Source: Variovorax sp. HW608 (lineage in GTDB: Bacteria > Pseudomonadota > Gammaproteobacteria > Burkholderiales > Burkholderiaceae_C). From it: a DNA stretch of 64,000 nucleotides. A model generated the notes under the pieces. The model ran no database searches. It was not told the origin of the DNA and was given only the letters and a program-made list of their open reading frames with translations. The DNA lies in the NCBI RefSeq assembly GCF_900090195.1, contig NZ_LT607803.1, forward strand, positions 6,970,229-7,034,228. Direction: 5' to 3'. Every line of letters begins with the position of its first letter. Positions within the stretch are counted from its first letter, which is position 1. Shown piece by piece: positions 37,326 through 46,734 of this stretch. Made by a program: the position numbers and the translations under genes.

Positions 37326-39563
37326 TCAGGCGTTCACCGCGGCCAGGTCCGCGTTCAGCGTCGCGCTCGGACGCATCACGGCCTCGAGCTTCTTCGCGTC
37401 AGGCAGGTAGTAGCCGCCGATGTCCGCCGGCTTGCCCTGCACGGCCGCGAGTTCGCCGACGATCTTCTGCTCGTCCTTGGCCAGCGCAGCGGCCAGTGGC
37501 GCGAAATGGGCCTGCAGCTCCTTGTCCTCGGTCTGCGCGGCGAGTTCTTCCGCCCAGAACTTGGCCAGGTAGAACTGGCTGCCGCGGTTGTCGAGCTCGC
37601 CGGTGCGCGGCGAGGGCGACTTGTTGTTGTCCAGCAGCTTGCCGGTGGCGGCATCGAGCGTCTTGGCCAGCAGCTTGGCCTTGGCGTTGCCGGTCTTGAT
37701 GCCGAGGTCTTCCAGCGACACCGCGAGCGCGAGGAACTCGCCGAGCGAATCCCAGCGCAGGTGGTTCTCCTCGACCAGTTGCTGGACATGCTTGGGCGCC
37801 GACCCGCCGGCACCGGTTTCGTACATGCCGCCGCCGGCCATCAGCGGAACGATCGAGAGCATCTTCGCGCTGGTGCCGAGTTCCATGATCGGGAACAGGT
37901 CGGTCAGGTAGTCGCGCAGGATGTTGCCGGTCGCCGAGATGGTGTCCATGCCGCGCACCACGCGTTCCAGCGTGTAACGCATCGCACGCACCTGGCTCAT
38001 GATCTGGATGTCCAGGCCTGTGGTGTCGTGCTCGTGCAGGTACATCTTGACCTTGGTGATGAGCTGCGCCTCGTGCGGACGGTAGGCGTCGAGCCAGAAC
38101 ACCACCGGCATGCCGGAGTTGCGCGCGCGCGTGACGGCCAGCTTGACCCAGTCGCGGATGGCGGCGTCCTTGACCTGGCACATGCGCCAGATGTCGCCCT
38201 GCTCGACGTTCTGGCTCATCAGCACCTCGCCGGTCGCGAGGTCGGTGATGTTGGCCACGCCGTCCTCGGGGATCTCGAAGGTCTTGTCGTGCGAGCCGTA
38301 TTCCTCGGCCTGCTGCGCCATCAGGCCGACGTTGGGCACGGTGCCCATGGTCTTCGGGTCGAAGGCGCCGTGCCACTTGCAGAAGTTGATCATCTCCTGG
38401 TAGATGCGGGCGAAGGTGCTCTCCGGCATCACGGCCTTGACGTCCTTCAGGCGGCCGTCGGCGCCCCACATCTTGCCGCCGTTGCGGATCGCCGCGGGCA
38501 TCGAGGCATCGACGATCACGTCGTTGGGCGAGTGGAAGTTTGTGATGCCCTTGGCCGAATCGACCATCGCCAGCTCGGGGCGGTGCTCGTGGCAGGCGTG
38601 CAGGTCGCGCTTGATTTCCTCCTGCTTGCTCTCGGGCAGCGTGGCGATCTTGTTGTAGAGGTCGACCATGCCGTTGTTGACGTTGACGCCCAGCTCGTCG
38701 AACAGCTTGCCGTGCTTGGCGAAGGCGTCGCGGTAGAAGATCTTGACGCAATGGCCGAACACGATCGGGTGCGAGACCTTCATCATGGTGGCCTTGACGT
38801 GCAGCGAGAACATCACGCCGGTCTTGCGAGCGTCCTCGATCTGCTCTTCGTAGAAGTCCAGCAGCGCCTTCTTGCTCATGAACATGCTGTCGATGACCTC
38901 GCGGTCCAGCAGCGCGACCTTCGGCTTGAGCACGATGGTCTTGCCGCTCTTGGTGATCAGCTCCATCTTGACGTCACGCGCGCGGTCCAGCGTCATCGAC
39001 TTCTCGCCGTGATAGAAGTCGCCGTGGTGCATGTGCGAGACGTGGCTGCGCGAGGCCTGGCTCCACTCGGCCATGCTGTGCGGGTTCTTGCGCGCGTATT
39101 CCTTCACCGCCCTGGGCGCACGGCGGTCGGAATTGCCCTCGCGCAGCACCGGGTTCACCGCACTGCCGATGCATTTGTTGTAGCGCGCGCGGATGTCCTT
39201 TTCTTCCGCCGTCTGCGGGTTCTCGGGGAAGTCGGGAATCTTGTAGCCCTTGTCCTGCAGTTCCTTGATGCCGGCCTTGAGCTGGGCCACCGAGGCGCTG
39301 ATGTTGGGCAGCTTGATGATGTTGGCCTCGGGCTTGAGGGTCAGACGGCCCATTTCGGCGAGGTTGTCCGGCACCTTCTGCGCATCGGTCAGGCACTCCG
39401 GGAAAGCCCCCAGGATCCGCGCCGCCACGGAAATGTCGCTGGTGCTGACATCGATGCCGGCCGGCGCCGCGAACGTTCGGATGATCGGCAGGAACGCGGC
39501 GGTCGCCAGGTAAGGAGCTTCGTCGGTGAGCGTGTAGATGATGGAGGATTGAGTCGTGCTCAT
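37326..39563 (-). CDS. icd: NADP-dependent isocitrate dehydrogenase, monomeric type
   Basis: 745 residues, the length of the monomeric (IDH-II) enzyme and nearly twice that of the dimeric form. It starts [21 protein letters not shown] and has typical IKLPNISAS and [11 protein letters not shown] segments. It converts isocitrate to 2-oxoglutarate and CO2 with NADP in the TCA cycle. A single gene, with an SDR gene divergent. Confidence 0.96.
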   Translation of the reverse strand: MSTTQSSIIYTLTDEAPYLATAAFLPIIRTFAAPAGIDVSTSDISVAARILGAFPECLTDAQKVPDNLAEMGRLTLKPEANIIKLPNISASVAQLKAGIKELQDKGYKIPDFPENPQTAEEKDIRARYNKCIGSAVNPVLREGNSDRRAPRAVKEYARKNPHSMAEWSQASRSHVSHMHHGDFYHGEKSMTLDRARDVKMELITKSGKTIVLKPKVALLDREVIDSMFMSKKALLDFYEEQIEDARKTGVMFSLHVKATMMKVSHPIVFGHCVKIFYRDAFAKHGKLFDELGVNVNNGMVDLYNKIATLPESKQEEIKRDLHACHEHRPELAMVDSAKGITNFHSPNDVIVDASMPAAIRNGGKMWGADGRLKDVKAVMPESTFARIYQEMINFCKWHGAFDPKTMGTVPNVGLMAQQAEEYGSHDKTFEIPEDGVANITDLATGEVLMSQNVEQGDIWRMCQVKDAAIRDWVKLAVTRARNSGMPVVFWLDAYRPHEAQLITKVKMYLHEHDTTGLDIQIMSQVRAMRYTLERVVRGMDTISATGNILRDYLTDLFPIMELGTSAKMLSIVPLMAGGGMYETGAGGSAPKHVQQLVEENHLRWDSLGEFLALAVSLEDLGIKTGNAKAKLLAKTLDAATGKLLDNNKSPSPRTGELDNRGSQFYLAKFWAEELAAQTEDKELQAHFAPLAAALAKDEQKIVGELAAVQGKPADIGGYYLPDAKKLEAVMRPSATLNADLAAVNA

Positions 39564-39684
39564 GCGCTACTTTCGTGATACTGGAATGTCCGAACCGTGG
39601 GGGTAGCCGGTTCGCCCAACTCCCGATTGTCGCCGAACCCCCTCGTTCCGAATGGCGAACCGCTGCAAACCCCTCCGTGGCATT

Positions 39685-39700
39685 CTTGCGGGATCGCAAG
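39685..39700. promoter_or_regulatory. Short inverted repeat in the icd-SDR spacer
   Basis: CTTGCG-GGAT-CGCAAG, 6-base perfect arms, 24 bases before the SDR start. It might be the site of the LysR regulator encoded two genes on, but it lacks the LysR T-N11-A form, so the assignment is weak. Confidence 0.3.
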
Positions 39701-39724
39701 GCAGCAATTTCCGGAGCATTTCCC

Positions 39725-40630
39725 ATGGTTGAAGGAAAAGTCGTGGTCGTCACCGGTGCGGGCGGCGGCATTGGCCGTGACATCGCGCTCGCCATGGCGA
39801 GCCACGGTGCGCGGGTGGTGGTCAACGACATCGGCGCCGCCGTCGACGGCGAAGGCCGCAGCGCCGGGCCGGCCCAGCAGGTGGTCGACGAGATCCACGC
39901 CCTGGGCGGCGAGGCGGTGCCCAGCACCGACAGCGTGGCCGAGGCCGCGAGCGCCGCAAAGATCGTGCAGTGCGCCGTCGACCACTTCGGCCGCATCGAC
40001 GCGGTGGTCAACAACGCCGGCATCCTGCGCGACCGCTTCTTCCACAAGATGTCGGAGGGCGAATGGGACGCGGTCATCAAGGTGCACCTGTACGGTGCCT
40101 ATTTCGTGAGCCGTGCGGCCGCCAACTTCTTCAAGGAGCATAACTCGGGCGCGATGGTCCACATGACCTCGACCTCCGGGCTGATCGGCAACTTCGGCCA
40201 GGCCAACTACTCGGCCGCCAAGCTGGGCATCGTGGCGCTGTCGAAGTCCATTGCGCTGGACATGCAGAAGTACAACGTGCGCTCCAACTGCATCGCGCCC
40301 TTCGCCTGGAGCCGGATGATCGGCGCCATCCCGACCGACACCGACGAGCAGAAGGCGCGCGTCGCCAGGATCCAGCAGATGACGCCGGCCAAGATCGCCC
40401 CGCTGGCGGTCTACCTCGCGAGCGATGCGGCCAAGGAGGTCAACGGCCAGATCTTCGCGGTGCGCAACAACGAGATCTCGCTGATCAGCCAGCCGCGGCC
40501 GGTGCGGACCATCCACCGCTCCGAAGGCTGGACGCCGCAGACCATCGCCGAGCATGCGATGCCGGCGATGCGGGCCAACTTCTACCCGCTGGACCGCTCC
40601 GCCGACGTGTTCAGTTGGGATCCCGTGTGA
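39725..40630 (+). CDS. SDR dehydrogenase, MFE-2/(3R)-hydroxyacyl-CoA-like
   Basis: 301 residues. Cofactor loop TGAGGGIGRD, NNAGILRDRFF (a pattern seen in the dehydrogenase part of multifunctional enzyme 2), catalytic Ser in MTSTSGLIGNFGQ and Y-x3-K in NYSAAK. It likely oxidises a 3-hydroxyacyl-CoA with NAD. The C-terminus is longer than a classical SDR. Its stop overlaps the GTG start of the LysR gene, so the two are co-expressed. Confidence 0.85.
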   Translation: MVEGKVVVVTGAGGGIGRDIALAMASHGARVVVNDIGAAVDGEGRSAGPAQQVVDEIHALGGEAVPSTDSVAEAASAAKIVQCAVDHFGRIDAVVNNAGILRDRFFHKMSEGEWDAVIKVHLYGAYFVSRAAANFFKEHNSGAMVHMTSTSGLIGNFGQANYSAAKLGIVALSKSIALDMQKYNVRSNCIAPFAWSRMIGAIPTDTDEQKARVARIQQMTPAKIAPLAVYLASDAAKEVNGQIFAVRNNEISLISQPRPVRTIHRSEGWTPQTIAEHAMPAMRANFYPLDRSADVFSWDPV

Positions 40631-41538
40631 GCCAGAACCTGCATTTCGACCTCTTCGATCTGAAGCTCTTCGCCTCTGTGGCGGACGCCCGCAGCCTCAC
40701 CCGCGGGGCGGACAGGGCCTGCATTTCGCTCGCGGCGGCGTCGACCCGCATCAAGCAGATGGAAGAGGCGGTGGGCGGCAAGTTGCTGCACCGCAACGCG
40801 CAGGGCGTGAGCCTGACGGCCGCCGGCGAGGCGCTGCTCTACCACGCCAGGCGCGTCATGCAGCAGATGGAGCACCTGCGCATCGACATGCAGGACTTCG
40901 GCAAGGGCATCAAGGGGCATGTGCGGGTGTTCGCCAACACCACCTCGATCACCGAGTACCTGCCCGAAAAGCTCGCGGGCTTCCTCACGCAGCATCCGGC
41001 GGTGCAGGTGGACCTGCGCGAATACCTCAGCGAGGAGATCGTGCGCTCGGTCGCCGACGGCAGCGCGGATCTCGGCATCCTCGCGGGCGACGTGCACACC
41101 GGCGATTTCGACGCCCGGCCGTTCGGGCGCAACCAGCTCGTGCTGGTGGTGCCGGGCAGCCATCGCCTCGCGGGGTCGGATCCGGTGCCGTTCGTCGATA
41201 CGCTCGACGAACAGCACGTGGGCCTGCACCACGGCAGCGCGATCCACCGCTTCCTGCTGCTCAAGGCCGAGCTCGCCGGCCGCGGCTACAGCCCCCGCAT
41301 CCAGGTCGGCAGCTTCGAGGCCATCTGCCTGATGATCGAGGCCGGCGTGGGCGTCGGTGTGCTGCCGGCGTCGTCGGCCCGCCGCCATGCGCGCTCGATG
41401 CGGATCGACATCGTGCCGCTGGCCGATGCCTGGGCCGAGCGCGAACTCAAAATCGTCGCGCGCAGCCGCGAGCAGTTGCCGGCATCGGCGCGCGAGCTGT
41501 TCGACTATCTGTCGCGTCCCCTGCCGGATCAGCAGTAG
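40627..41538 (+). CDS. LysR-family transcriptional regulator
   Basis: 303 residues from the GTG at 40627, which overlaps the SDR stop (GTGA); a TTG four codons earlier is less likely. The winged helix begins FDLKLFASVADARSLTRGA with ISLAAASTRIKQME as recognition region. The effector domain has typical VGSFEAICLMIEAGVGVGVLP. Position suggests control of the coupled SDR gene or of the convergent MmgE/PrpD gene; effector unknown. Confidence 0.88.
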   Translation: MSQNLHFDLFDLKLFASVADARSLTRGADRACISLAAASTRIKQMEEAVGGKLLHRNAQGVSLTAAGEALLYHARRVMQQMEHLRIDMQDFGKGIKGHVRVFANTTSITEYLPEKLAGFLTQHPAVQVDLREYLSEEIVRSVADGSADLGILAGDVHTGDFDARPFGRNQLVLVVPGSHRLAGSDPVPFVDTLDEQHVGLHHGSAIHRFLLLKAELAGRGYSPRIQVGSFEAICLMIEAGVGVGVLPASSARRHARSMRIDIVPLADAWAERELKIVARSREQLPASARELFDYLSRPLPDQQ

Positions 41539-41555
41539 CGGCGCAGCGCCCCGTC

Positions 41556-42917
41556 TCACCCCAGCAGGCGCCCGACACGCGCCTCGTCCGCGAGATTCCA
41601 GATCCTGGCGCACGCCGCCTTGGCTTCATCCGCCGTGGCGCCCCCGCCGTACTGCGCGAGGCGCTGCATCTTGTCCTCGATCTCCGCCCGGCTCAGCGTG
41701 TTGCCCGGATCGCCCCTGGGTTCGTCGACGCGGCCGGTGAAGGTGCGCCCGTCGTGGGTGGTCACGCTGACCTTGCCGATCCAGCGCGCGGGGTAGGCGG
41801 TGTCGACCTCGCGGTCGAGTTCCATCATGACCTTGTCGCGGAACGCAGCCACTTCGGGCGCGAGGAAGTCGCGGTCGAATTCGGTGAGCCCGGCGCGGCC
41901 ATGCACCGCGATCAGCCCCAGCACCGTCCCCATCGAGAACTTGGCCTGATGCACCGTCGACGGCATCGCCACGCGGCCGAGCACATCGATCGCGCCCTGA
42001 TGCACATGCGTGACCACGCGCGCGATGTCACCGGCCTTCAGCTCGTTCTGCTGCATGACCTCGAGCAGCGCATCGGCGGCCGGGTGCGTGTGACGGCACG
42101 ATGCGTGGAACTTGAACGAGGTCTCGGCCAGCGTCCAGCGCGTGCCCAATCCATCGGTGAGCCTGGCGGGATCGGCGTCGGTCGACATGCCCACGCCCAG
42201 GCCCTGCGCGCCTTCGAGCACGCGCGCGGCACCGGTGAAGCCGTCCTGCGCGAGATAGGCCGACATCAACCCCGCCGCCGATGCGTGCGCGCAATGCAGC
42301 TGCTTGGAATCGGCCGCATCGCGCAGGAACTCCCACAGGCCCGCGGACTGCGTGCCGGCCGAACCGAAGGCATGCAGCATCTGCGCTGGCGTCAGATCGA
42401 GCAACCGGCCCACGGCCGCAGCAGCCGCGAGCGTGCCGGCGGTAGCCGTGGTGTGAAAGGTCCGGTAGTGCGAGCGCCCGAGGAACTCGCCGACGCGAAT
42501 GCCCACCTCGTAGCCCGCAGCCACCGCCGTCAGCAACTGCTTGCCACTCGCACCGACCGCCTGCGCGACCGCCAGCGCCGGCGCGAAGACCACCGCCGCC
42601 GGATGGAACACCGAGCCGTTGTGCACATCGTCCTGCTCGACATAGTGCGAAGCCGCCGCGTTGACGAGCGCGGCGAACAGCGGCGAGGTGCTGCGGCGCG
42701 AGACCAGCACCTCGCTCGGCCCTTCCGCCGGCCCCATCGTCTCGGCGAAGCGCTGGATGCTCCGCACAGGCCGCGCCAAACGCGCGGCGAGCACCGAGCC
42801 GAGCCAGTCGAGCATCAGGTCTTCGGCGCGGCGCACGACTGCATCGGGAATGCGCTCGAACGCCAGTCCGGCGGCGAAGGTGGCGAGCGTCCGGCTCGGG
42901 TGGTTGGATGTGCTCAT
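41556..42917 (-). CDS. MmgE/PrpD-family protein
   Basis: 453 residues. The N-terminal all-helical domain has DLMLDWLGSVLAAR and a conserved VNAAASHYVEQDDVH, with SGKQLLTAVAAGYEVGIRVG following; the C-terminal domain has FKFHASCRHTHPAADAL. These are hallmarks of the 2-methylcitrate dehydratase/iminodisuccinate epimerase family. The genuine methylcitrate genes are absent nearby, so the substrate is open. It is convergent with the LysR gene. Confidence 0.85.
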   Translation of the reverse strand: MSTSNHPSRTLATFAAGLAFERIPDAVVRRAEDLMLDWLGSVLAARLARPVRSIQRFAETMGPAEGPSEVLVSRRSTSPLFAALVNAAASHYVEQDDVHNGSVFHPAAVVFAPALAVAQAVGASGKQLLTAVAAGYEVGIRVGEFLGRSHYRTFHTTATAGTLAAAAAVGRLLDLTPAQMLHAFGSAGTQSAGLWEFLRDAADSKQLHCAHASAAGLMSAYLAQDGFTGAARVLEGAQGLGVGMSTDADPARLTDGLGTRWTLAETSFKFHASCRHTHPAADALLEVMQQNELKAGDIARVVTHVHQGAIDVLGRVAMPSTVHQAKFSMGTVLGLIAVHGRAGLTEFDRDFLAPEVAAFRDKVMMELDREVDTAYPARWIGKVSVTTHDGRTFTGRVDEPRGDPGNTLSRAEIEDKMQRLAQYGGGATADEAKAACARIWNLADEARVGRLLG

Positions 42918-43060
42918 GACTTGTCGAATCTATCCCTCTGCGGGCCTTGCGGGTCTGTGAATGCAAAACCCTCCCTTCAGGAAAAGCGAATGCCGCCTTG
43001 CGAAGGCTTCCGGCCGTCGTTCGCGCGGTACGATCCGAAGCGCGTTCCGATACACAAGCC

Positions 43061-43636
43061 ATGACGATGAAGCAAAGCTCCCCGCTCCACTACGACCGCC
43101 TCAGCCAGGCCTTCCATTGGGTCACCGCCGTTGTCGTGACCATTGCGTTCATCCTCGGGCCGGGCGGCTTCGGCCGCATGATGCGCCAGGGGGTCGACCC
43201 CGCGACCCGAAGCGACATCGTCTGGCACGAGTCCCTCGGGATTCTCGTCCTGGTGCTGACCCTGCTGCGCCTGGTCTGGGTGGCCCTTCGCCCGACCGCA
43301 CCCCAATTCGCGATGCCCGGGTGGATGCACCTGGCATCCCGACTCGTGAACATCGTGCTATGGATACTGCTCCTCGCGCTGCCCTTCACCGCATTCCTGG
43401 CCCTGGGGACCGAGAATCATCCACTGACACTGCTGGGCGGCGTGCGGTTCGACCGCTTGCCAGTCACTGCCGAATCCGCCATCGCGCACTGGGCCGACTG
43501 GGGCGACGTGCACGGGCTTCTTGGCGATTCCATCATGTGGCTGGCCGGCCTGCACGCCGCTGCCGCGATCTTCCATCACGCGATCCTCAAGGATGGCGTG
43601 CTCTTCGCGATGCTCTCTCAGCGGAAATCCCGCTGA
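43061..43636 (+). CDS. Cytochrome b561-family membrane protein
   Basis: 191 residues from the ATG at 43061 (or 43067). Four membrane segments with the heme-ligand His pattern of bacterial b561 proteins: YDRLSQAFHWVTAV, VWHESLGILVL, VHGLLGDSIMWLAGLHA and AAIFHHAILKDGVL. It passes electrons between quinol and a periplasmic acceptor, often linked to superoxide or small-molecule oxidation. Its last 19 bases overlap the end of the convergent stress-protein gene. Confidence 0.88.
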   Translation: MTMKQSSPLHYDRLSQAFHWVTAVVVTIAFILGPGGFGRMMRQGVDPATRSDIVWHESLGILVLVLTLLRLVWVALRPTAPQFAMPGWMHLASRLVNIVLWILLLALPFTAFLALGTENHPLTLLGGVRFDRLPVTAESAIAHWADWGDVHGLLGDSIMWLAGLHAAAAIFHHAILKDGVLFAMLSQRKSR

Positions 43637-44643
43637 GGGATCAAGCCCGCGATTGCCGCCCGGAACACGTCGGCCGCTGCAGTCGCATCGGGTGCGCCAT
43701 CCAGCTGCGCCCGGAAGTCGCGGTCGGAGAACAGTTGGGCGACCAGCGCGAGCATCTGGAGGTGATCCTCCTGCGCACCGCCCTCGGGCACCACGATGAC
43801 CAGCAGCTGGGAAACCGGCTTGCCGTCGGGCGCATCGAAGGGGACCGGGCGCCTGGTGCGCATGAGCAGCGTGGTCGGTCGCGTGATGCCGCCTATTCGT
43901 GCGTGCGGAATCGCGAGGCCTTCGCCGAGTGCGGTCGATCCGGTCTGCTCACGCCGCCAGAGCGCGCGCGACACCGGCAACGGGTCGAGTCCCTGAGCGC
44001 CGCTGCAGATGGCCGCTGCCGCTAGCTCCAGTGCATGCGCGCGGTCTCGAACGTCGACATCGAACAGGATGTCCCGTGGCTGCAACCATGCAGCGATTCG
44101 CGCGACGTCCCCTTTCAAGCGGCCGTCGGCACCCGCCGAACCGCGACGCCCAGCCAGGTTCTGGTTCTGATCGATCCGTGGCGTCTCGCCATGAACGACG
44201 ACGCCTCGGCTCGGATCGCTGGAGACGACGATGACCGGCACGTGGCAATGGCGCACGAGTTTGTTCGCCAGCCTCGTGGATATCAGTTCCCCGATCGCCG
44301 TGCGGCCCGCGGTTCCCATCACGATGGCATTGCAGTCGTTCGCCGCGACCACCTCGGAGATCGTCGGCATCACCTCGCCCAACCTGACCTGCGTCACGTA
44401 GCTCGCGCCGGCGGAGTCCAGGATCTGGCGTGCCGGCAGCAGGACGGCTTCTCCGCGCTTCTCCTCCAGTTTGCGCAATTCATCCCAGGAGTGATACGCG
44501 CATGCGTGCCCCGCCTCCAAGGGCGCTTGAACATTCAGAAGCACGACTTGCGAGACGCGATGACCCTTGAACATGTGGGCAGCATGTCGCACGGCATTCA
44601 GCGCCCTTTCCGAGCTGTCGACCGGCACCAGAACTTTCAGCAT
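43618..44643 (-). CDS. Fusion of universal stress protein and PTS EIIA (Ntr-like) domains
   Basis: 341 residues from the ATG at 44643. Residues 1-142 are a UspA fold (MLKVLVPVDSSERALNAVRHA, late IVMGTAGRTAIGEL with the nucleotide-binding glycines). After a short linker, residues ~180-341 form a type-2 PTS EIIA domain whose phospho-acceptor is H247 in EGLAIPHARI. It may couple phosphotransfer status to stress signalling in the cytosol. The GAIA/P-H motif is intact. The downstream end overlaps the cytochrome gene tail-to-tail by 19 bases. No other PTS gene is in the window. Confidence 0.85.
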   Translation of the reverse strand: MLKVLVPVDSSERALNAVRHAAHMFKGHRVSQVVLLNVQAPLEAGHACAYHSWDELRKLEEKRGEAVLLPARQILDSAGASYVTQVRLGEVMPTISEVVAANDCNAIVMGTAGRTAIGELISTRLANKLVRHCHVPVIVVSSDPSRGVVVHGETPRIDQNQNLAGRRGSAGADGRLKGDVARIAAWLQPRDILFDVDVRDRAHALELAAAAICSGAQGLDPLPVSRALWRREQTGSTALGEGLAIPHARIGGITRPTTLLMRTRRPVPFDAPDGKPVSQLLVIVVPEGGAQEDHLQMLALVAQLFSDRDFRAQLDGAPDATAAADVFRAAIAGLIPQRDFR

Positions 44644-44742
44644 CGCGAGGACCTTGAAGCCTGCCCCAGGGGCACACGGGCTCACTGTGAGCCTGGCCGC
44701 GCAAAAACGGTATAAAAAAACGACGGCGCGCGCTGCGCGGCG

Positions 44743-44832
44743 ATGCTCGGCGAACACGCCGCGAGCGCCCTCAAAGACGAGTTGGGCATTGACGAACGGC
44801 AATTGCAGGCGCTGCGGGAGCGGGCGATCATC
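44743..44832 (+). pseudogene. Remnant resembling the C-terminus of a CaiB/BaiF CoA-transferase
   Basis: A 30-codon stretch reading MLGEHAASALKDELG then IDERQLQALRERAII looks like the conserved tail of family III CoA-transferases (LGEHT..VL..LG......AL...G). Upstream the frame stops at 44713-44715, and downstream it runs on without the usual stop, so only a tail is left. It lies in the 242-base divergent spacer between the stress-protein and DUF899 genes. The spacer also has a -10-like TATAAA at 44711-44716. Confidence 0.4.
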
Positions 44833-44885
44833 TGGTATCCGCCCCGCCGCGGTGTTCGCGCGCCGGGGCGTCATCGGAGATGCAG

Positions 44886-45593
44886 ATGCCCGGCTCGACC
44901 GAACTCCCGAGCGCGACGGAACTCGCGCGCCGCAGCCATCGCCACTTCCCCGGCGAAAGCAGCGCCTACCGCGAAGCGCGCACCGCGCTGCTGGCCGAAG
45001 AAATCGAACTGCGCCGCCACATCGAGCTCGTTGCGGCACAGCGCCGCAAGCTGCCGCCGGGCGGCGTGGTTCCCGAGGACTACGTGTTCCAGGGTGCGCA
45101 TGGACCGGCCAGCCTGTCGTCGCTGTTCGGCAGGCACGACACCCTCGTGACCTACAACTGGATGTTCGGGCGAGAGCGCGAGCGGCCCTGCCCGATGTGC
45201 ACCTCGCTGCTCAGTGCGTTCGACGGCGAGATGCCGGACATCCTGCAGCGCGTGTCCTTCGCGGTGATCGCGCGGTCGCCGGTGACCAAGATGACCGCGT
45301 TCGCAAGGGAACGCGGCTGGCGGTATCTGCCCCTGTATTCGTCGCAGGGCAACGACTTCAACCGGCTCTACGCCTTCGAGGACCCGGACGCGAAGGAGGA
45401 CCTGCCTGCCTTCAACGTCTTCCACCGCGACGGCGACGTGATCCGCCATTTCTGGGGCGACGAGATGAACATGGCGACCGCCGACCCGGAGCAGGATCCG
45501 CGTGGCGCACCGGACCTGATGCCGATCTGGAACATCCTGGATCACACGCCGGCGGGGCGCGCGAAGGACTGGTATCCGTCCCTCGCGTATTGA
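44886..45593 (+). CDS. DUF899-family thioredoxin-like protein
   Basis: 235 residues from the ATG at 44886, 7 bases after GGAG; an ATG two codons earlier is too close to it. The family pattern is seen: LLAEEIELRRHIE, GPASLSSLFGRHDTLVTYNWMF, CPMCTSLLSAFDGE and a late FNVFHRDGDVIRHFWGDE. It has a thioredoxin-like fold with a CPMC pair that could be redox active. Biological role unknown. It converges with the AraC-type gene. Confidence 0.82.
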   Translation: MPGSTELPSATELARRSHRHFPGESSAYREARTALLAEEIELRRHIELVAAQRRKLPPGGVVPEDYVFQGAHGPASLSSLFGRHDTLVTYNWMFGRERERPCPMCTSLLSAFDGEMPDILQRVSFAVIARSPVTKMTAFARERGWRYLPLYSSQGNDFNRLYAFEDPDAKEDLPAFNVFHRDGDVIRHFWGDEMNMATADPEQDPRGAPDLMPIWNILDHTPAGRAKDWYPSLAY

Positions 45594-45615
45594 CGTATTG
45601 AAACACCCGGGGTCG

Positions 45616-46575
45616 TCAGTGCTGCCGCCCGAGCCGCCAATCGCGCGGCGAACACCCGAAGCGTTCCCTGAAGGCCCGGCTGAAGTGCGCCGCGTCGCTG
45701 AAGCCCCGGCCGTAGGCGATCTCGCCCACGGTGCGCCCGGCCTCGCGCGGGTCGAGCAGGTCACGGCTGCAGGCTTCGAGCCGGCGGTCCCAGATGTACT
45801 GCGACAGCGTCAGCGGCTCGCTCCGGAACACGCGGTGGATCTGGCTCGCGGACAGGCCGAGCTCCGCCGCCAGCATGCCGACCGACAGCGCGGGATCGTC
45901 CAGCCGCGCATCGATGCAGCGCTTGATGCGCGCCAGGTGGAACGCAGTGAGGTTGCTGAGCGACGGCGCACGCGCAGCCGGCAGCGTCTGCAGCCCCGCC
46001 ACGAGGATGTTGAGCACGCCGTTGGCCACCGCGAGCGCCGAGGCCGGCTGCAGCGTGTCGATGTCCTCGCGCAGCGTGCGGATCATGCTGAGCATCAGAT
46101 GGCCCGCGCCCTCCCGCCCGGAGACGGTGGTGGCCGTCAGCGCCTCGGTGTCGCGCAGCTCGCTGCGCAGGCGCTCGCCGGGCAGCTTGAGCACGATCTG
46201 CTCGAAGGAGTCGTCGAACAGCAGTTGATAGGGCCGCGTGCTGTCGTAGAGCGCGAAGTCGCCCACCGAAAGCACCGCATCGCGCCCGTCCTGCCGCACC
46301 ACGCCCTGGCCGCGCGCCTGGATGCTGACGAGGAAATAGTCGTCGGACGAACGCGCGATGTGGCCCGGCGTGCGCATGACCTTCTGCGGCCCCGAGGTGA
46401 CCACCGAGACGTCGAGGCTGGGCAGCGTGTGCTGGCGGATGCTGCCCTCGAAATCGCCACGCCCGCCGGCCACCGGGTCGCAGCCGAGCTGGACGTAGAC
46501 ATTGCAGATCATGTCCGTCCAGTAGGCGAGCCGCTGGTCACGGGGAACGACTTCGGTGCTGAGCAGCCGGTTCAT
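45616..46575 (-). CDS. AraC-family transcriptional regulator
   Basis: 319 residues. The N-terminal ~200 residues are an AraC-binding-like beta-barrel domain (QHTLPSLDVSVVTSGPQKV, VGDFALYDSTRPY). The C-terminal AraC DNA-binding domain carries LGLSASQIHRVFRSEPLTL and the second helix-turn-helix in GFSDAAHFSRAFRERFG. AAGGAG precedes the ATG. It is divergent from the nitrilase across 159 bases and most likely activates it, the usual layout for nitrilase genes. Confidence 0.9.
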   Translation of the reverse strand: MNRLLSTEVVPRDQRLAYWTDMICNVYVQLGCDPVAGGRGDFEGSIRQHTLPSLDVSVVTSGPQKVMRTPGHIARSSDDYFLVSIQARGQGVVRQDGRDAVLSVGDFALYDSTRPYQLLFDDSFEQIVLKLPGERLRSELRDTEALTATTVSGREGAGHLMLSMIRTLREDIDTLQPASALAVANGVLNILVAGLQTLPAARAPSLSNLTAFHLARIKRCIDARLDDPALSVGMLAAELGLSASQIHRVFRSEPLTLSQYIWDRRLEACSRDLLDPREAGRTVGEIAYGRGFSDAAHFSRAFRERFGCSPRDWRLGRQH

Positions 46576-46734
46576 CGGAGCTCCTTCAGGGGTTGCAACG
46601 CAGGATCAAGAACGCTGCGCGTTCCGGACAAGGCCGGGCGAGGCCGGGCGAGGCCGCGAACTTACGCTTCAAGCAACCGGCATGCCACAGCGCTAACCCG
46701 GAGAGTCGCTCTTTCAACCCACCCGGAGTTCGCT

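Noticed and set aside
37399..38751. Alternative frame inside the isocitrate dehydrogenase gene
   Set aside because: Out-of-frame Arg/Gln-rich shadow of icd.
46631..46656. Tandem 10-base repeat (GGCCGGGCGA, about 2.5 copies) upstream of the nitrilase
   Set aside because: Too short and GC-rich to tell from chance; no structure or known site.
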